From contig CALCOY010000024.1 in NCBI GenBank assembly GCA_937897325.1, positions 62,001 through 126,000 on the forward strand: a stretch of DNA of 64,000 nt. The letters run 5' to 3'. Position numbers and translations under genes: made by a program. The notes beneath the pieces are model-generated. The model had not been told where the DNA came from. It saw only the letters and a program-made list of their open reading frames with translations, and made no database searches. This document shows, piece after piece, positions 36,136 to 45,257 of this stretch; position 1 is the stretch's first letter, and every line of letters starts with the position of its first letter. Origin of the DNA: an uncultured Shimia sp. (GTDB lineage Bacteria; Pseudomonadota; Alphaproteobacteria; Rhodobacterales; Rhodobacteraceae).

Positions 36136-37022
36136 GAAGCGTGGCCGTTCATCCAAACATAGCGGGCCTCGCCAACCCAGAAGCGCTTGCAGCGGCGCTG
36201 AGTGACGCCCAGTACATCGCCTCGCCGGAACTGGCGACTGCATCATATCTTGCGCTGGCTTTGGCCAAACCGTTGCTGCTGGAAGGGGCTCCCGGTGTTG
36301 GCAAGACCGAAGCGGCCAAGGCTCTTGGAGGCGTTTTGGGTCGGCAGGTCATTCGGCTGCAATGCTATGAAGGGATTGACGCTGCCGCGGCACTATACGA
36401 ATGGAACTATCCGCGCCAGATGCTGGCCCTGCGTCAGCTTGAGGGCAGCGAGATCGATCTATACGGGGCGGATTTCCTGATGGAGCGGCCGTTGCTGTCG
36501 GCCTTGCGCAATCCCGCTACGACCTTGCTTTTGATTGATGAAATCGACCGGGCGGATCAGGAATTTGAGGCTTTCCTTCTTGAATTTCTCTCAGATTTCA
36601 CAATTTCGATCCCCGAAACCGGAACGGAGCGCGCCACGCGCCCGCCGGTGGTTGTGCTGACATCCAACCGGACACGTGAATTGCACGAAGCCCTGCGAAG
36701 GCGCTGCGTTTATCACTGGATCGACTACCCCGACCCCGCGCTTGAGGCGCAGATCGTGTTGACCCGCGCCTCGTCCGTGGCGCAGGCCACAGCACAGGCG
36801 GTCGTCGCCTCGGTCGGGTTGATGCGAGCGGAACCTTTGACAAAGCCACCCGGTGTAGCCGAAACGGTGGAATGGGCCGAAGCGGCGACACTGCTGAACC
36901 AGCAGGGCGCAACATGGCCTGACGCATTTCGTCGGGCTATTGGCGTCGCGATTAAGGATCAGGATGATCTGGCCTATCTCGGCCCTCGCCTTGATCAGAT
37001 TCTGCCGGGAGAGGCCGCATGA
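36132..37022 (+). CDS. MoxR-type AAA+ ATPase (CoxD-like)
   Basis: 296 residues. Walker A is LLEGAPGVGKTEAAKALG near residue 50, Walker B LLLIDEIDRADQEFEAFLLE near residue 135, sensor 1 VVLTSNRTRELHEALRRRC near residue 175 with the arginine finger region. In CO dehydrogenase clusters CoxD, a MoxR ATPase, works with the VWA protein CoxE to introduce the sulfido ligand and mature the Mo(Cu) site. The start is uncertain: TTG at 36132 overlaps the upstream stop (TTGA), while GTG at 36141 is the alternative. The large open frame further upstream is shadow. Confidence 0.88.
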   Translation: MRSVAVHPNIAGLANPEALAAALSDAQYIASPELATASYLALALAKPLLLEGAPGVGKTEAAKALGGVLGRQVIRLQCYEGIDAAAALYEWNYPRQMLALRQLEGSEIDLYGADFLMERPLLSALRNPATTLLLIDEIDRADQEFEAFLLEFLSDFTISIPETGTERATRPPVVVLTSNRTRELHEALRRRCVYHWIDYPDPALEAQIVLTRASSVAQATAQAVVASVGLMRAEPLTKPPGVAETVEWAEAATLLNQQGATWPDAFRRAIGVAIKDQDDLAYLGPRLDQILPGEAA

Positions 37023-38113
37023 CCCTGCGCGCGCTTGATCCCTTCTTTGCGCTTGCCAGCGCGTTGCGGCAGGCGGGCTTTCACGTATCGCCTGATCAGA
37101 CGCAGGGGTTCATCGCGGCGGCGGGTGCCTTGGGACCGCGCGACATTGCCGACGTTTATAGAGCAGCACTGGCGCTTTTTGCGATTCCACCGGAACGCCG
37201 TGCTGAATTCGATGCCCTTTTTCGCGCGATTTTTGAAGGAAAAGTGGTTGAGGCTGATGCGACTGCATCGAAGGAGGATGAGGCCGAAGCGCTTGAGCCC
37301 AGTGATGAAACGAAAGACATTGAGCTGGAAGACGGCGATGAACCGCAAGGCGCAGAGGCCACCGCCGCAGAACGGCTGACCACACGCAAAGTCGTCTCCA
37401 CTCCGGCAGCGGCGTTGGATCAGTTCATGCGTGCAGCCCCCAGGCGCTTGCCGCAAAGGTTGTCCTACCGGCGCAACCCTTATCGCCACGGAGATCGGAT
37501 CGATTTGCGCCGGGCGTTGAAACTGGCGGCGCGGTCAGAGGGCGATTTGTTCACGCTGCCCAGGAATGTCCGCAAGCACAAGCAGCGACGCATTGTCTGC
37601 CTGGTTGATGTTTCTGGGTCCATGAAGGACCGTTCGGATGAGCTGTTGGCCTTTGGTCACGCACTGGTTCAGGCCGCCGACAAAGCCGAGGTCTTCACAC
37701 TGGGCACGAAGCTCACGCGCATCACCCGGAGCCTCGCGCTCATTGATCGCGATGCTGCCTTGCTGCGGGTCAGTCAAGCAGTGTCCGATCTTGACGGGGG
37801 CACCCGCATCGGTGAGGCGCTTGAGGCTTACTTGTCCGTGCCGCGCTATGCAGGTTTTGCGCGCGGCGCGCTGGTGCTTGTCCTGTCGGACGGGCTTGAG
37901 CGAGGAGACCCCGCGCTGATGGTCGATGCCGCAGCGCGTTTGTCGCGGCTGGCCTGGCGGATGCACTGGTTGACACCTCTTGCTGCCGATCCTGATTTTC
38001 AGCCGGAAACGGCGGCGTTGCTGGGCATTCTGCCCTGGCTTGACGATCTTGGTGATGGCGGGACCGTTCCGGCGATCTGTTCTCATGTCCTCAACATTGC
38101 GAGGGCCGCTTGA
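37019..38113 (+). CDS. VWA-domain protein (CoxE-like)
   Basis: 364 residues. The C-terminal von Willebrand A domain has the metal-site motif DVSGSM at residues 197-202, the Thr of the MIDAS in LDGGTRIGEALEAYL and VLVLSDGLERGDP further on. The N-terminal half contains an acidic stretch (about 80-115) and PQRLSYRRNPYRHGDRIDLR, typical of CoxE. It partners the MoxR ATPase upstream (ATGA overlap at 37019). The pair is needed for maturation of form I CO dehydrogenase; here it presumably serves the adjacent Mo hydroxylase. Confidence 0.88.
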   Translation: MTLRALDPFFALASALRQAGFHVSPDQTQGFIAAAGALGPRDIADVYRAALALFAIPPERRAEFDALFRAIFEGKVVEADATASKEDEAEALEPSDETKDIELEDGDEPQGAEATAAERLTTRKVVSTPAAALDQFMRAAPRRLPQRLSYRRNPYRHGDRIDLRRALKLAARSEGDLFTLPRNVRKHKQRRIVCLVDVSGSMKDRSDELLAFGHALVQAADKAEVFTLGTKLTRITRSLALIDRDAALLRVSQAVSDLDGGTRIGEALEAYLSVPRYAGFARGALVLVLSDGLERGDPALMVDAAARLSRLAWRMHWLTPLAADPDFQPETAALLGILPWLDDLGDGGTVPAICSHVLNIARAA

Positions 38114-38982
38114 TCGATGCGCATCATCATATATGGCGGCAGGCGGATCTGCCCTGGCTGCTTGGGCCGGAACAGCCCCGCATCTTTGGACCGTACGCGC
38201 CGATCAAGCGGGACTACCTGATCGAGGAATTCCAGCAGGACATCAAAAGCACGGGGATCACCGGATCGGTCTACGTTCAGGCCAATTGGTCACCAAACTG
38301 GGCCCTGGACGAGGCCCGCTGGGTGCAGGCGGAAAGTGAACGATCGGGCTGGCCCATGGCGATCGTGGCCTATGCGGATATGCGCAGCCACGCTTGCCCA
38401 ATGGTTCTGGCTCAACTGTCGGCGATACCCGGCGTTCGCGGGATCCGGCATCAGTTTCACTGGCATGAAAACCCGCTCTACCGTTTTGCTCCGCATCACG
38501 ATCTGTGTGAGGATCCGATGGTGCGGGAAAACGTGGCGAAGCTGGCCGATCTCGATTTCAGTTTCGATCTTCAGGTCTTCGCCAGCCAGATGCCTGGCGC
38601 TGCGAGACTGGCCGATGCCTGCCCGGATGTGACCTTTGTATTGCAACATGCCGGTATGCTCGAAGACACCTCTGATGCGGGCCGTGCGCTGTGGTTTGAC
38701 GGTCTGAAAGCCCTTGCCGATTGCCCAAATGTGGTCTGCAAGCTGTCAGGCCTTGGCACCTTCATCCACCGCAATGACCCAACGCATATCGCAGATCAGG
38801 TCAAGACGGCACTGAAGCTCTTCGGGCCAGAGCGGTGTCTTTATGGGTCGAACTATCCCATTGAAAAGCTTTGGACATCCTATCCGGATCTCTTTGCCGC
38901 CTTTCTGAAAGCCGTGCCGAAAACACACCATCAGACCGTATTCAACGAAACCGCAAGCCGGGTCTACCGGCTGAAACACTGA
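38110..38982 (+). CDS. Amidohydrolase family 2 protein (TIM-barrel lactonase-like)
   Basis: 290-residue metal-dependent hydrolase. N-terminal IDAHHHIW is the first metal motif (HxH). GIRHQFHWHENPLY near residue 115 and VLQHAGMLE near residue 178 add ligand histidines. LYGSNYPIEKLW near residue 240 carries the barrel-8 acidic position (usually SD/SN). Relatives include 2-pyrone-4,6-dicarboxylate lactonase and L-rhamnono/fuconolactonase. It starts at TTG (38110) overlapping the coxE stop. It likely opens a lactone or cyclic intermediate made downstream of the Mo enzyme. Confidence 0.85.
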   Translation: MIDAHHHIWRQADLPWLLGPEQPRIFGPYAPIKRDYLIEEFQQDIKSTGITGSVYVQANWSPNWALDEARWVQAESERSGWPMAIVAYADMRSHACPMVLAQLSAIPGVRGIRHQFHWHENPLYRFAPHHDLCEDPMVRENVAKLADLDFSFDLQVFASQMPGAARLADACPDVTFVLQHAGMLEDTSDAGRALWFDGLKALADCPNVVCKLSGLGTFIHRNDPTHIADQVKTALKLFGPERCLYGSNYPIEKLWTSYPDLFAAFLKAVPKTHHQTVFNETASRVYRLKH

Positions 38983-38999
38983 TCGAAGGGAGGGAGCGG

Positions 39000-39848
39000 A
39001 TGGCGCTTCAAATTCATGTTCTGGACTATGGCGATATCGAACTGGAGACATCGTTTCTGGTTCTGGGTCACGAATGCGGTCGCACCCGCCGGGTGCCTGT
39101 CTACGGGTTTCTCATCACCGGCGGGGCGTACCCCGTGTTGGTCGATACGGGCTACCGAGACAATGCGATCATGGAAAGCTTGGGGATGCGCGGGTTGCAG
39201 TTTCATGACAACATGATCGAGAACCAGCTCGCCAAACACGGGCTGAAGCTGGGTGACATCCGCTACATACTTCATACCCATCTGCATATCGATCACGCGG
39301 GCAAGGATGATCTGTTCCCCATGAACACGACCGTGGTCATCAACCGCCGCGAGATGGAGTTTTCCGTCTCTGGCATCATGTACCCGCAATATCCCAAGCC
39401 CGACATTCTGCATCTCGTTGAACGGATCTATGAACCTGAGGCGATGCGTTTCCTGGACCTGGAAATCACCGGAGCGGAAGAGATTATTCCGGGCGTTTGG
39501 TGCGAACCGGCCGGTGCTCATACCGAAGGCTCCATGAACGTGATTGTGGAAACGGCGGAAGGTTTGGCCTGCATCTGCGGCGACGTGATCTATGATTTCA
39601 ACGATCAGGTCGTGAACCATGTGCGGGTGAACAACCACATGGAACCGCAGGTTACCGGCAACCATGCCGGTTCGAAGCGGGGTGAGAAGGGGGCGGTCAA
39701 GAAGCTTTTGCAGAACTACACGTTCCTATTGCCGGTCCACGACCGTCCCGCAAGGATCGAACACGCGCAGGTGGTCGGGCGCCTGGCCATGCAGGTACCT
39801 GGGCCTTCGACCGAAACGCTCCCGAAGCGCGACTGGTTTCCCATGTGA
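39000..39848 (+). CDS. Metallo-beta-lactamase-fold hydrolase (N-acyl homoserine lactonase-like)
   Basis: 282 residues. The metal motif is YILHTHLHIDHAGKDDLFP near residue 85 (HxHxDH), followed by the third His in EPAGAHTEGSMNVI near residue 170, the bridging Asp in CICGDVIYDF and the final His in LLPVHDRP. This ligand set and the general order match AHL-lactonase-like members. In this context it is more likely to cleave a catabolic lactone than to quench quorum signals, though the latter cannot be excluded. A strong GGGAGGGAG ribosome site precedes the ATG at 39000. Confidence 0.85.
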   Translation: MALQIHVLDYGDIELETSFLVLGHECGRTRRVPVYGFLITGGAYPVLVDTGYRDNAIMESLGMRGLQFHDNMIENQLAKHGLKLGDIRYILHTHLHIDHAGKDDLFPMNTTVVINRREMEFSVSGIMYPQYPKPDILHLVERIYEPEAMRFLDLEITGAEEIIPGVWCEPAGAHTEGSMNVIVETAEGLACICGDVIYDFNDQVVNHVRVNNHMEPQVTGNHAGSKRGEKGAVKKLLQNYTFLLPVHDRPARIEHAQVVGRLAMQVPGPSTETLPKRDWFPM

Positions 39849-39852
39849 TCCG

Positions 39853-40359
39853 ATGCCAGAGCTGGATTTTGAGACGCTGCAATTCAAGGACGATGGGCTG
39901 GTACCAAACAATCCGGCGCTGCCCGTTGTCCTGATGCGCGCTGCCATCCAGGCCGACAAGACCTTGGTGGCGGACACCTACAGCGCGAATGGCTGGTGCG
40001 GCCGATGGGTATGGACTGTGTTCGACTATCATCACTACCATCCCGATGCGCATGAAGTGCTGACATGTCTAAGCGGTCATGGCGATATTCTGATCGGTGG
40101 CCCATCGGGGCGAACCATCGGCTTGTCACCCGGAGACGTCTGCGTCCTGCCAGCGGGCGTGGGTCACAAGAACGAAGGGGCCAGCCGCGACTTTGAGGTT
40201 ATAGGGGCCTACCCGCCCGGTCAGGAACAACCGGAGATTCGCGAGGCGAACAGGGAAAACTATCCCGGCATGTCAGAACGCATTGCTGCAGTGGCGCTGC
40301 CCCGAACCTGCCCGATCTTCGGTGCAAATGGCCCGACAATGACGGCCTGGGCGGCCTGA
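39853..40359 (+). CDS. Cupin-domain protein
   Basis: 168-residue single-domain cupin. Motif 1 region YHHYHPDAHEVLTCLSGHGD near residue 60 supplies HxH and Glu; motif 2 region SPGDVCVLPAGVGHKNEG near residue 95 supplies the final His, so a metal site is likely. It resembles cupins annotated as sugar- or acid-binding proteins of unknown activity. Starts four bases after the lactonase stop; co-expressed with the locus hydrolases. Confidence 0.78.
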   Translation: MPELDFETLQFKDDGLVPNNPALPVVLMRAAIQADKTLVADTYSANGWCGRWVWTVFDYHHYHPDAHEVLTCLSGHGDILIGGPSGRTIGLSPGDVCVLPAGVGHKNEGASRDFEVIGAYPPGQEQPEIREANRENYPGMSERIAAVALPRTCPIFGANGPTMTAWAA

Positions 40360-40377
40360 AACCAAGAGGAGTTTGTG

Positions 40378-41979
40378 ATGGCACATGTGGCCATTGATGA
40401 CCGCTTCCGGTCCTTGATCCAGGAACATGAACCCGTTCGGCAGATTGGCACGGGCTATATCTTCACCGAAGGTCCGCTTTGGCATCCGCTGGATCAGAGC
40501 CTGATCTTTTCGGATATGCCGGGCGACACACGGCGGCAATATGTGCCAGGGCAAGGCGTGCGGGAGATCGCGAAGCCTTCCAATAAGGGAAACGGCATGA
40601 CCTATGATGCCGACCTGAACCTGCTGATCTGCGAACATGGCACCTCTTCGGTGGTGCGTATGTGGCCAGATGGCACGCGCGAAGTCCTCGTGACGCATTT
40701 CGAGGGGCGCGAGTTGAATTCCCCCAACGACATCATCGTGCGGCGTGACGGGGCGATTTTCTTTACCGATCCAACCTATGGCCGGATGGAGCATTTTGGT
40801 GTGCCGCGTCCTACGCAGATGGGATTTCAAGGCGTCTACATGCTGCCGCCGGGACATCGGCTGGGGCAGGAGCCGGTGCTGGTGTCGGATCGATACATGT
40901 TCACCCAGCCTAATGGACTATGCCTCAGCCCATGCGAAAAGTTCATGTGGGTTAACGATACCGATCAGGCCAACGTCCGTATGTTCGACGTCGGCGCCGA
41001 CGGTATGCTGCGGAACGGACGTATCTTTGCCAGCGGCATCAAGGAGGAGCTGCGCAAGGGCGTGCCTGACGGGATGAAGGCGGACAAGGAAGGAAACATC
41101 TATGTAACCGCCCCTGGGGGCATCTGGGTTTATGATTTTCACGGCATCAAGCTTGGTGAAATCATCCTGCCGGAGATGGCCGCGAACCTGCATTGGGGCG
41201 ATGCGGACTGGAGCACGCTTTACATCTGCGCCGAGACATCCGTTTACAGCCTGCGCACCAAAACCCACGGTCGGGCAGAGGCCTTCATGACACCCAAAGC
41301 GCCGCCCGCTCCTCAGGTCACTGCAAAGCCTTCCGCATCAACACCTTCGCATATCCTGCAACTTCAGGATCAGATCGGACGGATCGACGGGCGCCGAACC
41401 GCCCTGATTCTGCAGGATCTTCAGAATGACGTGATGATCGATGGCGGCGCCTTTGCACAGACGGGCAGCCCGTTTCATGCGCGGACACAGAACGTTGTCG
41501 CCAATGCGCAGCGGCTTGCCAATGCGGCGCGAGCCAACGGCGTGATGGTCATTCATGTGTGGATGGTCTGTGAGCCAGGGCATCCGTTCTTGGCTCAGCA
41601 CGCAGATCTTATGAAGGGACTGAAGGGCGAAAACGCGTTGGTAAGGGGCACTTGGGGGGTTGAGCCTGCAAAAGGCCTTGAACCGCAATCGGGCGATCTG
41701 ATCGTTGAGAAAATGTCGATGAGTGCCTGGGAAACCTCGCGCCTGGAAAGCTATCTTCATCATGGGCAACGCGACACCATCATCAATTGCGGATCCTGGA
41801 CCAATATGAGCGTGGAGCACACGGCCCGCACCGGGGCCGACAAAGGCTTTCACATGATTGTGCCGGAAGACGCCTGTTCAACGATGAATGACGAATGGCA
41901 CCGCGCTTCGATAAACTACGCTATGCAGAATGTTGCTACGGTCACACATACGGACGCCGTCATTGCCGCACTGGTTTGA
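40378..41979 (+). CDS. SMP-30/gluconolactonase fused to isochorismatase-like (cysteine hydrolase) domain
   Basis: 533 residues. Residues 1-300 form an SMP-30/gluconolactonase beta-propeller (FTEGPLWHPLDQSLIFSDMP, NSPNDIIVRRDGAIFFTDPT, PNGLCLSP). A Pro/Ala linker (about 305-325) leads to an isochorismatase-like domain (about 330-533). The triad Asp347 (LILQDLQND) and Lys445 (VEKMSMSAWE) are present. The nucleophile position in TNMSVEHTAR is Ser478, where this family normally has Cys. The domain may be a non-catalytic or altered amidase. GTG at 40375 directly precedes the ATG; AGAGGAG is the ribosome site. It is the last gene of the locus and faces the TRAP operon across an 87-base gap. Confidence 0.87.
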   Translation: MAHVAIDDRFRSLIQEHEPVRQIGTGYIFTEGPLWHPLDQSLIFSDMPGDTRRQYVPGQGVREIAKPSNKGNGMTYDADLNLLICEHGTSSVVRMWPDGTREVLVTHFEGRELNSPNDIIVRRDGAIFFTDPTYGRMEHFGVPRPTQMGFQGVYMLPPGHRLGQEPVLVSDRYMFTQPNGLCLSPCEKFMWVNDTDQANVRMFDVGADGMLRNGRIFASGIKEELRKGVPDGMKADKEGNIYVTAPGGIWVYDFHGIKLGEIILPEMAANLHWGDADWSTLYICAETSVYSLRTKTHGRAEAFMTPKAPPAPQVTAKPSASTPSHILQLQDQIGRIDGRRTALILQDLQNDVMIDGGAFAQTGSPFHARTQNVVANAQRLANAARANGVMVIHVWMVCEPGHPFLAQHADLMKGLKGENALVRGTWGVEPAKGLEPQSGDLIVEKMSMSAWETSRLESYLHHGQRDTIINCGSWTNMSVEHTARTGADKGFHMIVPEDACSTMNDEWHRASINYAMQNVATVTHTDAVIAALV

Positions 41980-42066
41980 GGAGGGAAGGCCCGCTCGGAG
42001 CGGATCGTCCCTATCGGTGCCTTTGAATGCGTGCCCGGCTCATGCACCTAAAGGGCCAGGGTCGTG

Positions 42067-43617
42067 TCAAAACAGCAGGTCAGGTAGCCACGTTGCCAGA
42101 GAAGGCATCGCCCAGACAAGAAAGATACCGATGGCCTGCAGGCCTATGAATGGCGTGACACCGCGATAAATGTGCGGCGTTGAGATTTCCTTGGGCGCCG
42201 CGGCGCGCAGATAAAATAGTGAAAATCCAAATGGTGGTGTCAGGAAACTGGTCTGCAGGTTGATTGCCAGCAGCACGCCCAGCCAAATGGGCTCATGCCC
42301 CATGAGCATCAGGGTTGGCGCAACGAGGGGAAGCACGATCACCGAGATCTCTACAAAATCGAGAAAGAACCCCAGAACGAAGACGAACAGCATCACGAAG
42401 GCAAGGGCCCCAGTCGGGCCGCCTGGCAGGTCTTCAAGCAGACGCGCGACACGCTCTTCCCCGCCCAGACCGATGAAGACCAGCGAAAAGAAACCTGCTG
42501 CAAGGATCGTGGCAAAGATCATTGCCGTCATGGTCAGAGTTGAATTCAGCGCATCATGGATAATCCTTTCGCGAACCGAAGCCCGCAGCGCGAGGCAGAC
42601 GGCGGCAAGACCGACAAGCGTGAGGAACATGTATAGAATTCCGAGCAGCCATTCCGCCACGCCGTTGTCGCTGCGCTGCAGCCGCACCGGATAGATGTTG
42701 GCCAATAGCCCAAGTACGATCAGTGCCACGGCGCCGGTCAGTATCAGTCTTGGATTCAGGCCGGTCTTGCGCCCCGCCATCAGCAGCGCACCGATGGCCC
42801 CGACGGATGCCGCCTCGGTCGGGGTGGCCACGCCGCCGAGGATGGCCCCCAGCACAGCGAAGATCAGCAGAATCGGAGGAATGATCGCCACCATCACCTC
42901 GCGCCGGTCCGGCTTGGTCATGTGGTTGCCAGCGGGTGGCATGTCCTGTGGGCGCAAGGTGCCGACGATCAGGATGTAAAGCAGGTAAATGGTGACCAGA
43001 AGCAGCCCAGGTAGCATGGCAGCAGCGAAGAATTGCCCGACGGACAGTGCCTCGACCGAGAACTTGCCCTGTTCATACTGCGCCTGCTGATAGGCATTTG
43101 ACATAACGTCGGCCAGAATGATCAGGAGGGTCGAAGGCGGAATGATCTGTCCAAGTGTACCAGCGGTGCACACAATGCCGGATGCGACCGATGGATTATA
43201 CCCCGCGCGCAGCATCGCGGGCAGGGCGATCATCCCCATGGCGACGACGGTCGCCCCGACAATGCCGGTGGAGGCGGCCAGCAAAGCGCCCACCAAAACG
43301 ACGGAGATGCCCAGCCCTCCGCGCAATTGGCCGAAGCTGCGCCCCATCGTGTCGAGCAAATCTTCAGCGATCTTGCTCCGCTCCAGAATGGCCCCCATCA
43401 GGACAAAGACCGGAATGGCGATCAAAACGGTGTTGCTGATCAAACCAAAGGCGCGCTGCCCGAGCGCGCCGAGAAGCGAAACGTCCATGACGCCGAGCGC
43501 CCAACCGAGATAGGCAAAGGCCACTGCAACACCTGCGATGCTGAAAGATACGGGAAACCCGGACAGGACGGCTAGCATCAGGGCACCGAACATCATGAGG
43601 TCCAGATACTCGGTCAC
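42067..43617 (-). CDS. dctM: TRAP transporter large permease (DctM family), hut-linked
   Basis: 516 residues, of the long DctM subclass (an extra membrane-spanning stretch and loop near residues 210-340). Signatures are TAGTLGQIIPPSTLLIILAD near residue 150 and ATPTEAASVGAIGALLMAG near residue 265. The start is GTG at 43617 inside a GTGA overlap with dctQ. It is the last gene of a minus-strand unit that continues directly from hutU, implying uptake of histidine, urocanate or a related imidazole; the exact ligand is inference. Confidence 0.9.
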   Translation of the reverse strand: MTEYLDLMMFGALMLAVLSGFPVSFSIAGVAVAFAYLGWALGVMDVSLLGALGQRAFGLISNTVLIAIPVFVLMGAILERSKIAEDLLDTMGRSFGQLRGGLGISVVLVGALLAASTGIVGATVVAMGMIALPAMLRAGYNPSVASGIVCTAGTLGQIIPPSTLLIILADVMSNAYQQAQYEQGKFSVEALSVGQFFAAAMLPGLLLVTIYLLYILIVGTLRPQDMPPAGNHMTKPDRREVMVAIIPPILLIFAVLGAILGGVATPTEAASVGAIGALLMAGRKTGLNPRLILTGAVALIVLGLLANIYPVRLQRSDNGVAEWLLGILYMFLTLVGLAAVCLALRASVRERIIHDALNSTLTMTAMIFATILAAGFFSLVFIGLGGEERVARLLEDLPGGPTGALAFVMLFVFVLGFFLDFVEISVIVLPLVAPTLMLMGHEPIWLGVLLAINLQTSFLTPPFGFSLFYLRAAAPKEISTPHIYRGVTPFIGLQAIGIFLVWAMPSLATWLPDLLF

Positions 43618-44111
43618 GTGCGCGCCTTCTTATGTAAGAGGCGCACAAGGAGCGAAAAGGATTGAAGCAGGATCAGGATGCAGAAGGCCGGGATCAGGGA
43701 TTTGAGCAGGAACACGGCCTCGATACCGCCGACCGATATGGGTCCCTCCAGGATCTTCCACGAATTGCGTACCGACGGCCACGACCAGTAGAGCAGGGCA
43801 GACATCGAAGGGATCAACAGGAACAGGTGTCCGAAGATATCGATGCGGCGACGGGCGCGGTTGCCGAGCCTGGCGTAAAACACATCTACCCGCACATGTT
43901 TGTCGACAAGAAGGGTGAAACCCGCACCCAACATGAAAAGCGTCGCATGCATGTACAGAACGCTTTCCTGCGCGGCAATGGAGTTGAACCCAAAGACATA
44001 TCGCCCGATCACAATGCAGAATTGAACAAGAACCATCAAAAGCGCCAACCAGCGTATCGTTTTGGCTACGGCGCCGTTCATCCTGTCGATGGCGCAGGCC
44101 AAATTCAGCAT
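43614..44111 (-). CDS. dctQ: TRAP transporter small permease (DctQ family), hut-linked
   Basis: 165 residues with four hydrophobic helices in the DctQ pattern; IAAQESVLYMHATLFMLGAG near residue 47 and VDKHVRVDVFYARLGNRARR are the conserved central region. AGGAAG precedes the ATG. It is ATG-to-stop coupled with dctM (GTGA) and 60 bases downstream of dctP. Confidence 0.88.
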   Translation of the reverse strand: MLNLACAIDRMNGAVAKTIRWLALLMVLVQFCIVIGRYVFGFNSIAAQESVLYMHATLFMLGAGFTLLVDKHVRVDVFYARLGNRARRRIDIFGHLFLLIPSMSALLYWSWPSVRNSWKILEGPISVGGIEAVFLLKSLIPAFCILILLQSFSLLVRLLHKKART

Positions 44112-44171
44112 GATGCTTCCTGTCGCATTTGGTTGCCAGTGCGCGACGCAAGATCGCGCACCGTTTGATGC

Positions 44172-45257
44172 TTAATAGCCGAGAGCACCGGCGCGTGCAT
44201 TCATCTGCCCGTTGTCGGCATAGGTCATGTAGCCACCAACCAGATCGCGGTAGGCGAGGAAGCTTTCGGCGATGCGGCGCACCAGCTCATCTTCGTCGGC
44301 ACGATATTCTTCCATGATCTCACCGGCTGCAGTCCCCATGGTCGCGATCACATCGTCCGGCAGTTTGTGTACCTGAACATTGTGTTCTTCGATCAGTGTC
44401 TTCAGCGATTGTGCGTGCTTGGTCATGTATTCGGTCCAGACCGGATTGTAGAGGCCGTTGCAGGCCTGCGTGATGACCTCCTTGAGGTCATCCGGAAGAT
44501 CTCCGTACACCTCCGCGTTCACGCCGCATTCCTCTGCCGAAGATGGCTCACCCACACCCGGCCAATAGTAGTGCGGAGCAACCTGGAAGTAGCCAAGTGC
44601 GGAATCGGTCCATGGCCCGATGAATTCGCCTGCATCGAGCGCCCCGGTTTGCAGCGCCTGAAACATTGCCGGGCCGCTCATCGCCTCTGCCGCCATGCCA
44701 AGCTTGGACGCCATCTGCGAGGCTATGCCTGTGGTGCGGAATTTCAGCCCCTTCAGATCCTCGGCCGAGTTGATTTCGGTCTTGAACCAGCCAGCCCATT
44801 GCGGGCCCGAATTGCCACACAGAAACGGTTTGATGCCAAAGCGGCTGTACATTTCATCATAGAGCGCTTGACCCCCGCCATGATACATCCAGCCGAATTG
44901 CTCATCCGCGCGCAATCCGAAAGGCTGGGAACCAAAGAGCAAAATGCCCTTGGACTTGGAGCCCCAATAGGCCGGAACAGCGTGGTAGAGCTCTGCCGTG
45001 CCCTCCGAGACCGCGTCAAATACGCCGTTGCCCGGGACGATCTCGCCGGCGGCGTAGAGCGTTACGTTGATCCGTCCGCCCGACAATGTGGTGATCCGGT
45101 CCGCCAGCGTTTGCGCGGCGACACCCGGGCCGGGCAGGTTTTTCGGCCAAGCCGAGACCAGCTTCCAGTTACGCACATCCTGGGCAATTGCCGGGGCAGC
45201 GAGCGTGGTTGCGGCTGTACCGATGGCGCTGGCTTTCAGGAATTTCCGTCTCTCCAT
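44172..45257 (-). CDS. dctP: TRAP transporter solute-binding protein (DctP family), Tat signal, hut-linked
   Basis: 361 residues. The N-terminus MERRKFLKASAIGTAATTLA is a twin-arginine signal (RRKFLK) cleaved near AQD, so the protein is exported folded. GLKFRTTGIASQMASKLGMA near residue 165 and QALQTGALDAGEFIGPW near residue 205 are ligand-domain features of the TakP/DctP 7 branch, which binds oxo- and other organic acids. The ATG at 45257 has AAGGAG upstream; a frame extension to 45278 is possible but unsupported. It lies 81 bases after hutU. Confidence 0.9.
   Translation of the reverse strand: MERRKFLKASAIGTAATTLAAPAIAQDVRNWKLVSAWPKNLPGPGVAAQTLADRITTLSGGRINVTLYAAGEIVPGNGVFDAVSEGTAELYHAVPAYWGSKSKGILLFGSQPFGLRADEQFGWMYHGGGQALYDEMYSRFGIKPFLCGNSGPQWAGWFKTEINSAEDLKGLKFRTTGIASQMASKLGMAAEAMSGPAMFQALQTGALDAGEFIGPWTDSALGYFQVAPHYYWPGVGEPSSAEECGVNAEVYGDLPDDLKEVITQACNGLYNPVWTEYMTKHAQSLKTLIEEHNVQVHKLPDDVIATMGTAAGEIMEEYRADEDELVRRIAESFLAYRDLVGGYMTYADNGQMNARAGALGY

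Noticed and set aside
34801-36246. 481-residue minus-strand frame opposite the Mo large subunit
   Set aside because: Antisense shadow; the plus-strand frames carry all the Mo-hydroxylase motifs.
41980-42066. CCGCT-CGG-AGCGG hairpin between the convergent locus end and dctM as a terminator
   Set aside because: Five-base stem with a three-base loop and no U tract on either strand; too weak to call.
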